A stretch of 64,000 nt of DNA, from contig OZ025217.1 in NCBI GenBank assembly GCA_964019055.1, positions 6,748,557 through 6,812,556 on the forward strand. The letters run 5' to 3'. Under the pieces are notes generated by a model. That model had not been told where the DNA came from. It did no database searches and worked only from the letters and a program-made list of their open reading frames with translations. This document shows, one piece after another, positions 48,316 to 62,500 of this stretch (within the stretch, counting starts at the first letter, position 1; every line of letters begins with the position of its first letter). Source of the stretch: Anthopleura xanthogrammica (taxonomy: Eukaryota; Cnidaria; Anthozoa; Actiniaria; Actiniidae). The translations under genes and the position numbers were made by a program.

Positions 48316-48837
48316 TATAAACCATCTAGTCATATGCCGGCGTGAGATTTTGGCCGTTAAAGTTAGGTAATATTTACATATGACAAATGACCGCAAAATA
48401 TTTATTATTGAAAAATCTCAAAAATATTTTTGCAAGGTATTTAAATAAAACTCACTGAGATTATTTTTTAACATGTTTTTTTTTTCAGAAACGCAATTAT
48501 TGATGACATTTTTTTTCGGTTTTTTTCTGAAATTTGCTCGATGTACAGTATGGTAATGTGCCCTGAAACCCGCTTGAGACGGGCAAACAGGGGGGAAAAA
48601 ACATATCTCCCAAAACAATAATCAGAACGAGTTCAAAATCATACCAATAGTTATAGCTTATCTATACCTACATACTGACAAAGTTTGGAGGATTTCGTTG
48701 TTTTCGTAATTTGCACGACTTCGGGCGAGATTTACAGACACTTGCTCTTAAAAAGGCCCGCGCGAGCGTAGCACCATACTTAAGAAAAAATGATTTTTCA
48801 TGGCTTGATTACGTCATTCTGTTGTCCATACATACGG

Positions 48838-51800
48838 TGCAGGGGGGGTTGGACACAGCGCGGGAAGGATCAAGGGACGAAACGTTAATTTTAATTCATT
48901 TGCTCCTGGACGTCGAGAAGTGAAGAGCTCCCAACGGTTTGAAACTTGATGTAAACAAACAAAGGACATAAGAATATCAAAAGTTTATGAGAAACGGGAA
49001 GTTAATTAGTATAGGAAATCGCACGACCTCGAGTACAATTTGGAAATTAATAGGTACGAGTAACGTTTTGAAAGTTCTTGTAATTGCACGAGCCTTTAGG
49101 CGAGTGCAATTAAAGAACTTTCAAAACATTACGAGTGCCTATTAATTTCAAATTGTACGAGAAGGTCGTGCGATTTTTTATTTATAGTTCACTCGACAAA
49201 ATTTTATAAAACATGCGAAGCGAAGGCATTTATTCATCTTCATTGCCTTTGCTATAACCGACTCTTCTCCAAAAAAGCTAAGTCAAGAACAGCATAGAAA
49301 GTGTTAACGTTGCTGTAAAACCTTTTTAAATTAGTATTTTATGTATGATTTGAACTACAAAATACTAGGAAAAATTTTTACATCTCAAGTAAAAAGCCAT
49401 TTTAATGCATGTTTACAACTATTGAATGACAGTACTGACAGCTAAACAACGAATCAGGAAGCGACTTTTCTTTGAAAACGTACTTTGTGAAAACTAAGCG
49501 AAAGTTGAGAGTTTACAGTTCGCTAATTTAAGTTTTTTTCCTCTTAGCATTTGCTAATAACTGCAAAAACACAATTTCAAAAATACTTTCTTTGAAAACA
49601 AGTTAGCTGGACAACATCAAAAGGGATAAAAGCGACAAATATGTCGTTCAAGTTAAAAGTTTTGAAGTACAGCTTGCCGTGAACGAGTCGCCAGTGATCA
49701 GACCATGTGCTTTGGATATTATTCCCTCCTGTAGCTTGAAGAATTTCGCTGCTATTTTCTTTGAATGGTGAATTATCTGAAGATTTTATTATTTCAAGAC
49801 TGGATTGACAACTTAGGATCAATTAACTTGTGATAAATAGCTGAATTCGTCTCTGAACAACTACTCGACAGTTTGCCGGTAAGATTTGATCTTAACTATT
49901 TTCAAAACAAAAAACGAGCCTCTACTCGATGTGTTTTTTCGCTAAACGGAAAGAAATTTGCTTTAAAACTATTGTTAGCTGTTTTCTACATATTGTACAA
50001 TTATTGTAGATGTGGTGTTGAATATATTTTTCGAGAAGACCACAGAAGACAACAGGTAGTAAAACGAGAACATTCAAAACTCCAACTCAAATTGTTTGGC
50101 GAAAACTAGAAAGAAAAAACGACTATCTACTACAAAACATGATTTATTACGTCTTGAATTTGTCTAGTTATCATAATTTGAGGCCTTACTATGTGTGTAT
50201 TAAACAGTTTTCTGAAATTTTTGCATTTAATCTATAAAACACTTATTTTTTTGGGAATTTCACTCATTTCACTGGGGAAATTTGCCGCTTTTGGCCGTGT
50301 TTCCATAGCGACCTAATTGGTACTCCCGCGGAGTACCAATTAACGCTCTAATTGTACTCCTCTAGACCAATCAGAATCGAGTAATTTTGTCGTGCGTACT
50401 ATAAGCTACATTATATATCATATACAAAATTTGGAATTTATTGAATAAAATTCAAAACTAAATAAAGCAAATTATTTGTAGCCGAGTCTTACAAACTACC
50501 GAGTTTTTCATCCGAAAATCTTTCAGCTCAAATGATTGTTAGGATGCCTAATATCTTAAAGTAATTCAGCTTTTAACAAGGAAATAACTGATTCTGATCC
50601 TTTTGGCAACGGAATGCTGGAAAATTATACTAAGGTTTTTAAAGGAATCGACTAAAATAATATATATGAATTGAAATTTCAAAACTTTAGAAAAATGCCG
50701 GTGTAATTGAGTTGTCAAGCAAGCGCAGATTGATAGAAGTCAAGAAACTAAAACTTATATGACACGAAAATAAAGTACTAAAAAAGTTTTTTATTTATTG
50801 CAAGAAAACTCTGTTTAAAAAATATCAGAAAACTACTTGCCTGTTCGTAAAATTACCCAAATTTTCGGCAGCAGACTCTGAAAGCCCTGCAAGTGTCACC
50901 ACAGATCGTAGGTAAAAATTGAAAAACAAAACAAACATGAAATCTCTAAAAAGCAAAGTGTAATACGAAAATTAAATAATATAGAAACAATAAAAAAAAA
51001 GAAAATATAGCTGCCTATTCTGATCATAAAAATGTCTGTAGTTCAGTGAAAAACAGTATCGCTTAATTAATCGTGAAAACCTTGGCCCTGTCTACATATT
51101 AACCAATGTGAACAATCAAAATATCAAGCTTTCCCCCAAAAAAATGATCAAAAAAAAATAAATTAAATATAAGAGTATAAATAGAATATTATTAAAGTAT
51201 TTATTGGTTTACAACATCTAAAACTAGTTATAGAATTCCATCCTTTTTCGAAAGCAAAATAGTATTTTCAACTCGTAATGAAGAAGTAGAATGCCTCTGA
51301 TTTCGCTGTTAATAATAATATACTTTTCTTTTTTTTTTGGTCTTTTTTCCCCACAAAGCAAAAAACTTAAATAAAATATTGTTTTAGAAGAACTTTTTTC
51401 AATTACAATGAAGAAAAAGAAAAAGAATAAAAAGGCGCCCATTTGGAGCATCGAATAGGTTCACTCTTCGAACAGCAAGTGCATGCAAAGTTAAAAGACA
51501 ACAGTGAGATGTCAACTTTTATCTCACCAATTTCACCTTGACAAGCTTAATTTTTTTACACAAATAGGTACTGTACCTGTGGTGTATTTGCATGATGATA
51601 AACTGATATTATTTCGACATTTATCCGACCAAAGTGGTACAACACTATAAAATTTTCCTCGTCAAATATTGGAAGAACTGAGTTACCTGCTATACGAAAG
51701 CTAGCTCAAGAAAGGCTTCATTATGGGTCTTTATATCTTAAAAAGTACTGGGGAACCCTGGGGAGCGTTCATACCACATGAAAGGTACTTTCCTCCTTTA

Positions 51801-52163
51801 CATTTTGTTATAGTTTCAATACGAGATCCTTATATTTCAAGAGTAAACTACAGAAGTGTGAAGCAAGCAGTTTTAGACAAAAGGACTCGAGATCAAAATT
51901 AACACACGGCAATGAATGACGATAAAAAACTGATAAGCAAGATTTTTAAGCAAAACTTCTATAACACCTTCAATATAACATACACTTTAATCCTACGAAA
52001 TTTCATTCCTAAAAAAAACAAATGCTATAAAACCTACTAACTTTAGTACTTGCCTTCTCAGTTCTCTCTGCCATTTTTGTTTTTCCCTCTCTCAAAATAG
52101 AGGGTTCTGATTGGTCAGTTTTCACTACCGTGATGCTTCGCGCGCTGTGTCCAACCCCCTGCA
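48838..52163. mobile_element. 3.3-kb TIR element nested in the foldback's right arm
   Basis: The left end TGCAGGGGG..TTGGACACAGCGCG is inverted at the right end (CGCGCTGTGTCCAACCCCCT, then GCA). TACGG is duplicated at 48833-48837 and 52164-52168. Removing it restores the right arm relative to the left arm. The interior is AT-rich with a hairpin at about 49018-49180. I found no transposase frame. Confidence 0.75.
49018..49182. repeat. Palindromic hairpin sequence
   Basis: AAATCGCACGACCTCGAGTA near the start is mirrored near the end (GAGAAGGTCGTGCGATTT). The arms continue through TTTTGAAAGTTCTT and its complement around a short GC-richer loop. A similar motif (TTGTCGTGCG) recurs near 50388. 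Confidence 0.7.
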
Positions 52164-53181
52164 TACGGCGTGTACCACTATGCACAGGGTTCCAGCGCGC
52201 TTTGCTTACTCACAAATGCACAGAAAAAAATCGCAACGCAATAATGTAGTCAAAGATAGATCAAGAAGTATTTTTTCTTATTTTTGCAATACGAAAAATA
52301 CTTCTTATCGAAGTCATGTCTGTCTTAAAGTGAACAAAAACAATTTTTCGACTTTAGCGACTTGCTAAAGAAGATTTAGCGAGAGAAGATTCTTAATCTT
52401 ACGATGAAGTTTCGTGACTGAAACCTCAGAGAGAGAAAAAGTGGTCGGTAGACCAGAAAAACCTGATTACACTGCAAGAATAATATTTCAGTCCGTAGAA
52501 AACACTTCATAGAAGGTAAATTGATTAATGTTAACTAATAATATTTCGTAAAAAATCGACAAAAAATCTGTAAACTAGCTGCAGAAACTCTCGACAAGCC
52601 AAGGACGTTGCTTCGGCAAACATTGTCAGAAAAAACTTGGATAGTTTTTTGTCGTTTTTACTGCATTTTACATTTTTATCATCTTTTTCTTCATTACTTG
52701 TGAACCAGTAAAGCAATATTTTAAGCTTTGAATTTTTGTTTTTGATCCAATTTCAAGTAAAAAGGCTAAGACTTAGTAAAAAGACTTAGTTCTTTGAAAA
52801 AATATATTTGACGGCCAGCGAACCTAACGCGAGGAATTCTGATGTCAAAACAAGATTCCATATTTCATGATGCTATGTATATGTTAAAGAAAATTTATCT
52901 TAATGCTGTCATGAATGAAATATGAAAAAGGAATACATATTACACCAAATATTCGCTATTTATCGGGCTTTCCCAGCTATTATTATTACACAATCGCAAA
53001 AATGATGAGTTTTTTTTTTTTTTTTTTATGGATAAGCTTATGTTTTTGTAAGATATTTCGTTCGAGATTAAAGTTAAGATTAAATCTGAAAGAAACTTTT
53101 CAAAAACCAATTTCTAACAAAGAAAATTATTATCTTGCATTAATGGATATGTCTCTTGTTACATGTGAAGTTCAAGTGAAT

Positions 53182-53182
<1 letters not shown>

Positions 53183-53218
<36 letters not shown>
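53183..53218. repeat. (AAT)n microsatellite
   Basis: About 12 AAT units in the right arm of the large foldback. Confidence 0.9.
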
Positions 53219-53219
<1 letters not shown>

Positions 53220-53552
53220 CTTTAATAGCTAACTCCTCGTGAGGCTTTTCAGAAGCTATTTGTAATAGACAAATAGACATGAGAAGAAAGGCGTAATAAG
53301 ATAACCTAGGTTAAATAAAGAAAACTACTTAATAAATATTATTGTATTAAACTAATTGACAAACACAAGTTACAAATTGCTCTGAGCATGCAAGTAATCC
53401 TTTAATAAATTGCTTCCTTTAAAAAGGGGGGCTTGTGAAAGAGGAGGGCTTAATAGAGGATTTACGGTATATACCATTTATGGGAGCTCCTCCTTTAGGC
53501 AGTGCCTAAATCTATACATTATCTTTTATCTAATCTTCATCTATTTATTTAG

Positions 53553-56500
53553 AGCTTTTTATCTGGTCGTTCAAGACCTGTAAATAAGCGACTTGACAGT
53601 ACTGTCGCCCAGGTGTGTCATTTACTTTTTTTTAGTATAAAATCATTATCATATTATTTTTTATCTAATTTTCATGTATTTATTTAGGGCTATTTATCTG
53701 GTCGTTCAACACCGGTAAGTCATAGACTTGACAGTGCTGTTGCCCAGGTGTGTCATTTACTTTTTTTTAGTATAAAATCATTATCATATTATTTTTTATC
53801 TAATTTTCATGTATTTATTTAGGGCTATTTATCTGGTCGTTCAACACCGGTAAGTCATAGACTTGACAGTACTGTCGCCCAGGTGTGTCATTTACTTTTT
53901 TTTTAGTATAAAATCATTATCATATTATTTTTTATCTAATTTTCATGTATTTATTTAGGGCTATTTATCTGGTCGTTCAACACCGGTAAGTCATAGACTT
54001 GACAGTGCTGTTGCCCAGATGTGTCATTTACTGTTTTAGTATGAAGTCATTATTATAGAGTGGTTTTCATTAACCCATTTATTATATCCATTTTGAAATC
54101 ACTAGCAAATCCTGTAATCTGATTGGCTCTCAGTAGATTGATTCAAGCACGAATCGCACTATTTTGAGTCCGAATCGCACTATTTTGAGTCGGAATCGCA
54201 TCTTTTTGTCAGCATCTCAATGCAGCACTAGAAAAGGTAACCAATCAGATTACAGGATTGTATGTAATCAGCCAATCAGATTACAGCAAATAAGGAACAT
54301 AAAATGTAGCTTTTTTCAAGTTTGACTGCAATTTTTTGTTACAAAAAGAAACAAAATGGATGATTTTAACAGCTACTTACACAAATTTAGTGTCTATCTA
54401 GTATGATTTCCAAATGGATATAATAAAGTGATAATTGAACTTCGTGTCGTGCAATTTTGGTCTGATATCAAACTTGCGATTACAAATCACACTCCCGCTA
54501 CGCGGTCGTGTGATTTTGTTATCGCGCGTTTGATATCAGACCAAATTGCACTCTACTTAGTTCAATTACCATTATGAAACACACTTTAGCGTAATACGCT
54601 TTATTACACTTTATGTTTTGTGAAAAGTCCATACCAGAAGTACAACTAATTCACTGAAATGTTTGCATTTAAATATATTTTTATTAACGTAACTATGCAT
54701 TGTTTTTATTTCATCAATACAAAATTCAGCTGTGACTTTTTACATGTAATTTTCACCGGAAAACTCACAACAAACTGAATAAACTGAATACCTGTGAAAA
54801 ATATGATGATAATAATTAATGACCGAAAGATTCTATGAAATGTAGTTTCTGAGCGATAGTTGATAACATTTATATAATTCTACATGCTTTCAATTCTATT
54901 TGTACCCAGTTGAAATGCATATGTACTTTAATACTAAATTTGAATTTGTAGCTTTGTGTTTTATAATTATTTGTTCAATAGCACTATTACACTTTATTAC
55001 TCTTTACCTATTACACCTTGTTTCACGGGTTAATGAAAACCACTCTATTACCTGTTATCTAATTCCTACCTATTTATTTAGAGCTCATTATCTGGTCGTT
55101 CAAGATCGGTTAAACAGCAACTTGACAGTACTGTCGCCAAGGTAGTATAATTCACTGTTTTACTATAAAATCATTATTACACTATCTTTTATCTAATTTT
55201 GATCTATTTATTTAGGGCTATTTATCTGGTCGTTCAAGATCGGTAAGTCATAGACTTGACAGTACTGTTGCCCAGATGTGTCATTAACTGTTTTACTATA
55301 AAATCATTATTATATTACCTTTTATCTGATTTTCATCTATTTATTTATTTAGAGCTCATTATCTGGTCGTTCAACATCGGTTAATCAGCGACAAAACAGT
55401 ACTGGCGACCAGGTGTGTAATTTGCTGTTTTACTATAACATCATTATTACACTATCTTTTATCTAATTCTCTTTCACCATACTACACATTATGCCCTTAT
55501 TATGCGTACTTTCTTGCGCATGCGCAAAGCCCACATTCCAAAGAAACCACTGTTATGCAAATAGCAAACAGGTATATAATGTGAATGCCGGACAGACCAG
55601 GCCTCTCCTTTCTTTGTGCCAGCGCACAAGGTAAGCTCACGTTCCTTGCTCGTTTTACTTGATACAAATTTTGTAAACGAGTTGTCTATTAAACGGGACT
55701 TTGTTCCTATGTCTTTATATTTCTCAGCACATTTGCCTGATGAAAAATGTCGAAGACTACCGAAGAGCCTCTCATTGCAGATAATACGGTTAATCCTGAT
55801 GATTTGTCGCTTCTACAAGATGAACATCCATCCTTGTCGACCGAGCTGTTCACAAAAGAGTCGCTGTCCTTCCTACAACAGAGATTAGGAATAGACTCCA
55901 TCGTGTCGGCGATAAATGATTTGTCTAACCTCGTAAAGAGATCTCAAGACGTTAAGGATGATGAACCATCACCTAAACGTGCTCGACTGAGCTATGATCC
56001 GAGTGCCTCACTCGGCGATTTGGCAAGCGATATATTATCTGACGACGCCGAATCTGAACTCCCGCCTTCAGTGTTCGATGATCAAGAGAATAAAGGTCCA
56101 AAAATTAAAAAAGAAGCTTTGGCGAAACGAATAAACGAATCGTTTACTACTAAACCTATTGAAGACAAGATGAAGCCTCTGCTTCAGAAATATCACACGC
56201 CCGAGAATTGTGAACTCTTGTGCGTGCCACGGGTGAATTCACCTTTGTGGAATGAGCTTCCACACCAAGCAAAATCTGTGGACCTTGGCGTCCAAGAAAT
56301 ACAAAAGATGATTGTTAAAACTGGTCAAGTTTTAGTGTCTCTGGCTGAATCAGCCATAAAGGCCAAAAAGGAGAAAGAGCTCCTTGACCCACAATAGTTC
56401 CTTGGAGCCCTTTCTGATGCTCTGGCATTCATTGGGAATGCCGGTTTTCAGACATCACTTAAGCGGCGAGATTTGCTAAAGGCTTCTCTAAGCAAAGACT

Positions 56501-59500
56501 ACCAGTCTTTATGCTCCGCTTCTGCTCCAGTTACAACTCATCTCTTCGGAGATGATTTGTCTAAGAAAGTAGATGATATCGCCAAGGCGAACAGAATTGC
56601 CGTCAGGATTACCAAGAACCCTGATACTCGAGCAAGTGGTGGAACTAGGAACCGCAACCGCCAAGGACAAGGCTCTCAGGCTTTTTTGTCCTCAAAGCCG
56701 GGCTCAGCCCGGCGCAACAACAATTACAACAGATTCAATCAGAGCCGCTCGACGCCTCGTTACGAGAAAAAGCAGTCAACAGAGTCAGACACTGCTGCTC
56801 AGAAACACAAGTAAATGCTGTAAGTGTTTCTCCCTTTGCTGGTCATCGTCCACGAATGGTCTAAGATCACCACAGACCCTTGGATTTTACAATCTATCCA
56901 AGGCTATCGTCTTGAATTCGAGACAAAACCACGGCAATTTCGTCGTCCGGTCTCCCGACCTCTTTCTGACTCAGATCACGCTTTAATTGCCTCTGAGGTC
57001 GAAAAATTGCTGTCTAAACGAGTGATCGTTAAAACGAACCACCTTTCAGATGAGTTTATCTCAAATTTATTCTTGGTTCCCAAAAAGACAGGTGATCTCA
57101 GACCAGTCATCAATCTTAAGCCACTTAATAAGTTTGTTCGTACTATCCATTTTAAGATGGAAAGTATAGATTATGTCAAGCATTTGTTGCACCCAGGAGA
57201 ATTTATGGCAACTATTGACTTAAAAGATGCTTATTTTAGCATCCCTATTCATCCCAATGACCGGAAATATTTACGGTTTGCTTGGGAACACTCACTTTAC
57301 GAGTTTACATGTCTCCCGTTTGGGTATAAACTAGCCCCTCGTACATTTACCAAAATACTCAAACCCGTCTATGCAGCCTTGAGATTCCGAGGCATTAGGG
57401 TTGTATTTTATATTGACGACACTTTGGTGATTTTCTCGGGTTCGTCATCGATTCAGAATCCATGACTCTATCGCTCCCTGAGAGTAAGATTGACAAGATT
57501 GTCTCTCATTGTAAACGCCTTTTATTGAACCCCGCTCCTACCGTTCGCGAGGTTGCCCAAGTTTCGGGACTCTTAGTTTCCGAAACTCTTCTATCGCTCC
57601 ACCGAATTGTGCAAATCTGAGCTGATATCGCGTGGCGCTTCGTTTGAAGACCCATATCCACTGAGTGCCCAAGCACGCGCTGATCTCCAGTGGGTGATCC
57701 ATAACATTGTCGATCATAATAGTCTAGCCCTTATTTCCTCCTCACCCGATATCACTATAGCATGTGACGCTAGCAATTTGGGCTGGGGAGCGCGTTGTAC
57801 TACACGTAACACAGGTGCTTTGTGGTCTCTAACCGAATCCACTCATCACATTAATTATCTCGAAACACTAGCTGCGTTTTTCGCTCTGAAATGTTTTGTT
57901 AAAAAGAATTACGCAACGCTCATGTCCAGCTACAAATCGATAATACGACGGCTGTTTATTATATTAACAACATGCATGGGTGGAATTCATTCCCCCGCTC
58001 TTAACAAGCTATCAAGAGATATCTGGGAATGGTGTATAGCCCAAAATCTAATGCTCAGTGCCGTCCATGTTGCGGGTATTCATAATGAAACGGCCGACTT
58101 TAACTCTCGCCACTTTAATGACAGAACGGAATGGAGTCTCCATCCTACTGTCTTTAAGGTGGCTTCCTATAGTATTTTTCAGACATACCTTTCATTTTCA
58201 TTTGGCTTATTCATAGTCTTAACTTATACCTATATACTTGATTTTTGGACCAGTTATAGAGCTAAGATGAAATTTTAAAATGATGTTTATTTTATCTTGA
58301 TTGACGTTACCTTGGCAACGATAAACAAATATTGTTGAAATTGGTTTTTATCGAATAACTCTAAAACTCGATGAGACCTAGACAAGCGGCAAACGACATC
58401 ATCAACTTCAAGCTATTGCAAAACGATTCCAACTATCTTAAAGAAAATTAATCTGTTAGATTTCAAGTAATTCGCCGAAATATTCTAAAGCCGTGATTTT
58501 CGCACATTGAAAGTTACGGCGGCCCAAGAGATACTCAGAAAAACCGAATTACTATTAAAATACTCCAAAACAAACCCTTCCTAATACACTAAAAGTTAAT
58601 TCTCTTTCAAACCAGAGATTTTTTTCCTTGCGTAAATATTTTGATAAATTTTACCTGGCTAACATGTTCAAATTGCTGCCAGAATAACTTTCAAACGAAT
58701 GCATATTTTTGCTCGATATAATAGGAGTGTATTTATTTATTTATATTTGAATTAATTAACATCATTTTAAAATTTCATCTTAGCTCTATAACTGGTCCAA
58801 AAATCAAGTATATAGGTATAAGTTAAGACTATGAATAAGCCAAATGAAAATGAAAGGTATGGTCTGAAAAATACTATAGGAAGCCACCTTAAGTGGTTGT
58901 CACAGGCAACGTTCGATCCAGATATAGATCTTTTTGCCTCGTGCCTAAATGCCAAAGTGCTTCGTTTTGTGTCGTGGTCACCAGACCCCTCGGCTTTTGC
59001 GTCTGACGCATTTTCTCAAGTTTGGGGAGATTTTAATGCGTACGCCTTTCCTCCTTTCAGCCTTATTCCAATTGAAGAGAGACAAGGTCCAACGTGCGTT
59101 ACTCGTAACCCCCGTGTGGCCTTCCCAGTCATGGTATCCCACTCTTCTGGAAATGGCCACAGCTCGGCCATTTCTTCTGCCCAGGTGGCCAAATGTGCTG
59201 ATCCTGCGTCACAACGACCAACTTCATCCTCTCCGAGATCAGCTTCAACTGACTGGTTGGACTGTGTCAGGCAACAGCTCGTTGACCAAGGCATTTCAAA
59301 GGACTCTGCCGACATTATCTGCCAGTCCTGGTCCCAGGGTACCTGCAAGCAATACAGTTCAGCCTGGCACTCCTGGGTTAGCTGGTGCGGTGCTAGGTCA
59401 CTAGTCTTGATCTATTTCAAGCACCTGTAACAGCATTTCTAGATTTCCTCCATGATGTGTCCAAACAAGGCAAAGCTTACAGTACCGTGAATACGTATCG

Positions 59501-62500
59501 GTCAGCGGTTTCGTCAGTACTGGAGGTTGTTGCTGGTCGCAAGCTTGGTTCCCATATTCTAGTCACCCGTTTTATGAAAGGTGTGTTTATGGCTAAGCCT
59601 CCGCAGCCCAAGTACAGAGACACATGGGACGTTCGCGTAGTAACCGAGTATCTCAAACACCTGTCTCCCTATTCTGGTCTAAAGCTGAAAGAGTTGACTG
59701 TCAAGGTGGCGACATTAACTGCCCTGGCTAGTGCCCAGAGGTGTCAGTCGCTTCAGAAGCTCATTCTAGAAAACATGACAGTTTATGAAAACAAGATTGT
59801 ATTTGTTATCAAAGACCGTATTAAGACATCTCGACCAGGAAAGACCTTTCCGAACGTCGAGATTGCTAGTTTTGTTGAAGATATCAACTTGTGCCCACGT
59901 GCACACATTTTGCATTCTATTGCTCAAACTGAAGCCTATAGAACCCGAGGAAAGGGATCAACTAATCAATTATTCATTTCATTTTGCAAGCCCCATAAGG
60001 CAGTTAGTTCATGTACTATAGCCCGTTGGCTAAAGACTGTGCTTCAACAAGCATCTATTGACACATCTATTTATAAGGCCCATAGTTTCCGCGCTGCGGT
60101 TACCTCAGCAGCCCTTCTTAAAGGAGCTTCCCTCTCGGACATCCTTAAACTAGCTGACTGGTCCGCGGAAAGCACATTTAATAGGTTTTACAATAAGCCT
60201 ATTGTAGCTTTAAGCAAGCCCGTGGGTGCTGTTGTGCTATCCTAATTTTGCCAATAAAGATAATGAGTAATCCAAACTGAGGGAACTCCATTATTTTATT
60301 GCCATTTGGCATCGTGTCTTTAAACACGCACAATAAGAGCATAATGTGTAGTATGGTGAAAGAGAATTGAAGATTAGACAAGAGGTAGACTTACCTTGAA
60401 GGATAATTGTAATTCTCTGAGCCATATGGAACATTATGACCTTATTTTCCCACCCGGGTTATAGCATGATACATGACTTCCCAACCCTTAACCAGTGTTA
60501 CGATGCCAAATGTCCTTGTTTTGTTCTGTTTTAATCTTCACATAAGAAAGGAGAGGCTTGGTCTGTCCGGCATTCACATTATATACCTGTTTGCTATTTG
60601 CATAACAATGGTTTCTTTGGAATGTGGGCTTTGCGCATGCGCAAGAAAGTACGCATAATAAGGTCATAATGTTCCATATGGCTCAGAGAATTACAATTAT
60701 CCTTCAAGGTAAGTCTACCTCTTGTCTAATCTTCAATTTTCATGTATTTATTTAGAGCTTTTTATCTGGTCGTTCAACACCGGTAAGTCATAGACTTGAC
60801 AGTACTGTTGGCCAGGTGTGTCATTTTCTGTTTTACTATAAAACCATTATTATATTACCTTTTATCTAATTTTCATCTATCTATTTAGAGCTCATTATCT
60901 GGTCGTTCAACATCGATTAATCAGCGACTTAACAGTACTGTTGCCCAGGTGTGTCGTTTACCGTTTTACTATAAAATCATCATTATATTATTTTTTATCT
61001 GATTTTCATGTATTTATTTAGAGCTTTTTATCTGGTCGTTCAAGACCTTTAAGTCAGCGACTTGACACTACTTTCGCCCAGGTGTGTCATTAGCTGTTTT
61101 ACTATAAAATCATCATTATATTATTTTTTATCTGATTTTCATGTATTTATTTAGAGCTTTTTATCTGGTCGTTCAAGACCTTTAAGTCAGCGACTTGACA
61201 CTACTTTCGCCCAGGTGTGTCATTAGCTGTTTTACTATAAAACCATTATTATATTACCTTTTATCTAATTTTCATCTATTTATTTAGAGCTCATTATCTA
61301 GTCGTCCAAGACCGGTAAATCACCGACTTGACAGTGGTGGCATCCAGGTTTGTAATTTACTGTTTTACTATAAAATCATTATTACACTATCTTTTATCTA
61401 ATTTTCATGTATTTAATTAGAGCTTTTTATCTGGTCGCCTAAGACCGGTAAATAAGCGACTTGACAGTACTGGCGCCCAGGTGTATAATTCACTGTTTTA
61501 CTATAAAATCATTATTACACTATCTTTTATCTAATTTTCATGTATTTATTTAGAGCTTTTTATCTGGTCGCATAAGACCGGTAAATAAGCGACTTGACAG
61601 TACTGTCGCCCAGGTGTGTCATTTAACTTTTTTCTCGTATGAAATCATTAATATATTATTTTTTTATCTAATTTTCATGTATTTATTTAGGGCTATTTAT
61701 CTGGTCGTTCAACACCGGTAAGTCATAGACTTGACAGTACTGTCGCACAGATGTGTCATTTACTGTTTTACCATAAAATCATTTTTATATTACCTTTATC
61801 TAATTTTCATCTATTTATTTAGAGCTCATTATCTGGTCGTTCAACATCGGTTAATCAGCGACTTAACAGTACTGGTGCCCAGGTGTGTAATTTACTGTTT
61901 TACTATAAAATCATTATTACACTATCTTTTATCTAATTTTCATGTATTTATTTAGAGCTTTTTATCTGGTCGCCTAAGACCGGTAAATAAGCGACTTGAC
62001 AGTACTGGCGCCCAGGTGTATAATTCACTGTTTTACTATAAAATCATTATTACACTATCTTTTATCTAATTTTCATGTATTTATTTAGAGCTTTTTATCT
62101 GGTCGCATAAGACCGGTAAATAAGCGACTTGACAGTACTGTCGCCCAAGTGTGTCATTTACTTTTTTTTAGTATGAAATCATTAATATATTATTTTTTTA
62201 TCTAATTTTCATGTATTTATTTAGGGCTATTTATCTGGTCGTTCAACACCGGTAAGTCATAGACTTGACAGTACTGTCGCACAGATGTGTCATTTACTGT
62301 TTTACCATAAAATCATTTTTATATTACCTTTATCTTATTTTCATCTATTTATTTAGAGCTCATTATCTGGTCGTTCAACATCGGTTAATCAGCGACTTAA
62401 CAGTACTGGTGCCCAGGTGTGTAATTTACTGTTTTACTATAAAATCATTATTACACTATCTTTTATCTAATTTTCATCTATTTATTTAGAGCTTTTTATC

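Larger units (their letters stand above)
44828..53514. mobile_element. Large foldback transposon with about 1.4-kb terminal inverted repeats
   Basis: The left end TAGATTTAGGCACTGCCTAA is matched in inverse at 53514, and both ends abut TA. The left arm runs 44828 to about 46366. The right arm is 52164-53514 plus about 48765-48837, now separated by an inserted element (48838-52163). The arms diverge at scattered positions. Between them lie a minus-strand gene fragment, repeat copy 3 and a palindromic MITE. No transposase was found, so it is non-autonomous. Its right end directly adjoins the second mini-exon array. Confidence 0.75.
55469..60738 (+). mobile_element. DIRS-like tyrosine-recombinase retrotransposon
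   Basis: Inverted terminal repeats lie at about 55480-55610 and 60545-60665 (CCGGACAGACCA near 55590, inverted near 60560; GCGCATGCGCAA in both). An internal complementary region at about 60338-60440 pairs with both outer ends, the arrangement used by DIRS elements to form circular intermediates. The array intron sequence is continuous across the insertion (TTATCTAATT then TTCATG) with no long duplication. The element encodes gag-like, RT, RNase H and tyrosine recombinase parts and is damaged by stops, a deletion and a nested MITE. Confidence 0.85.
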
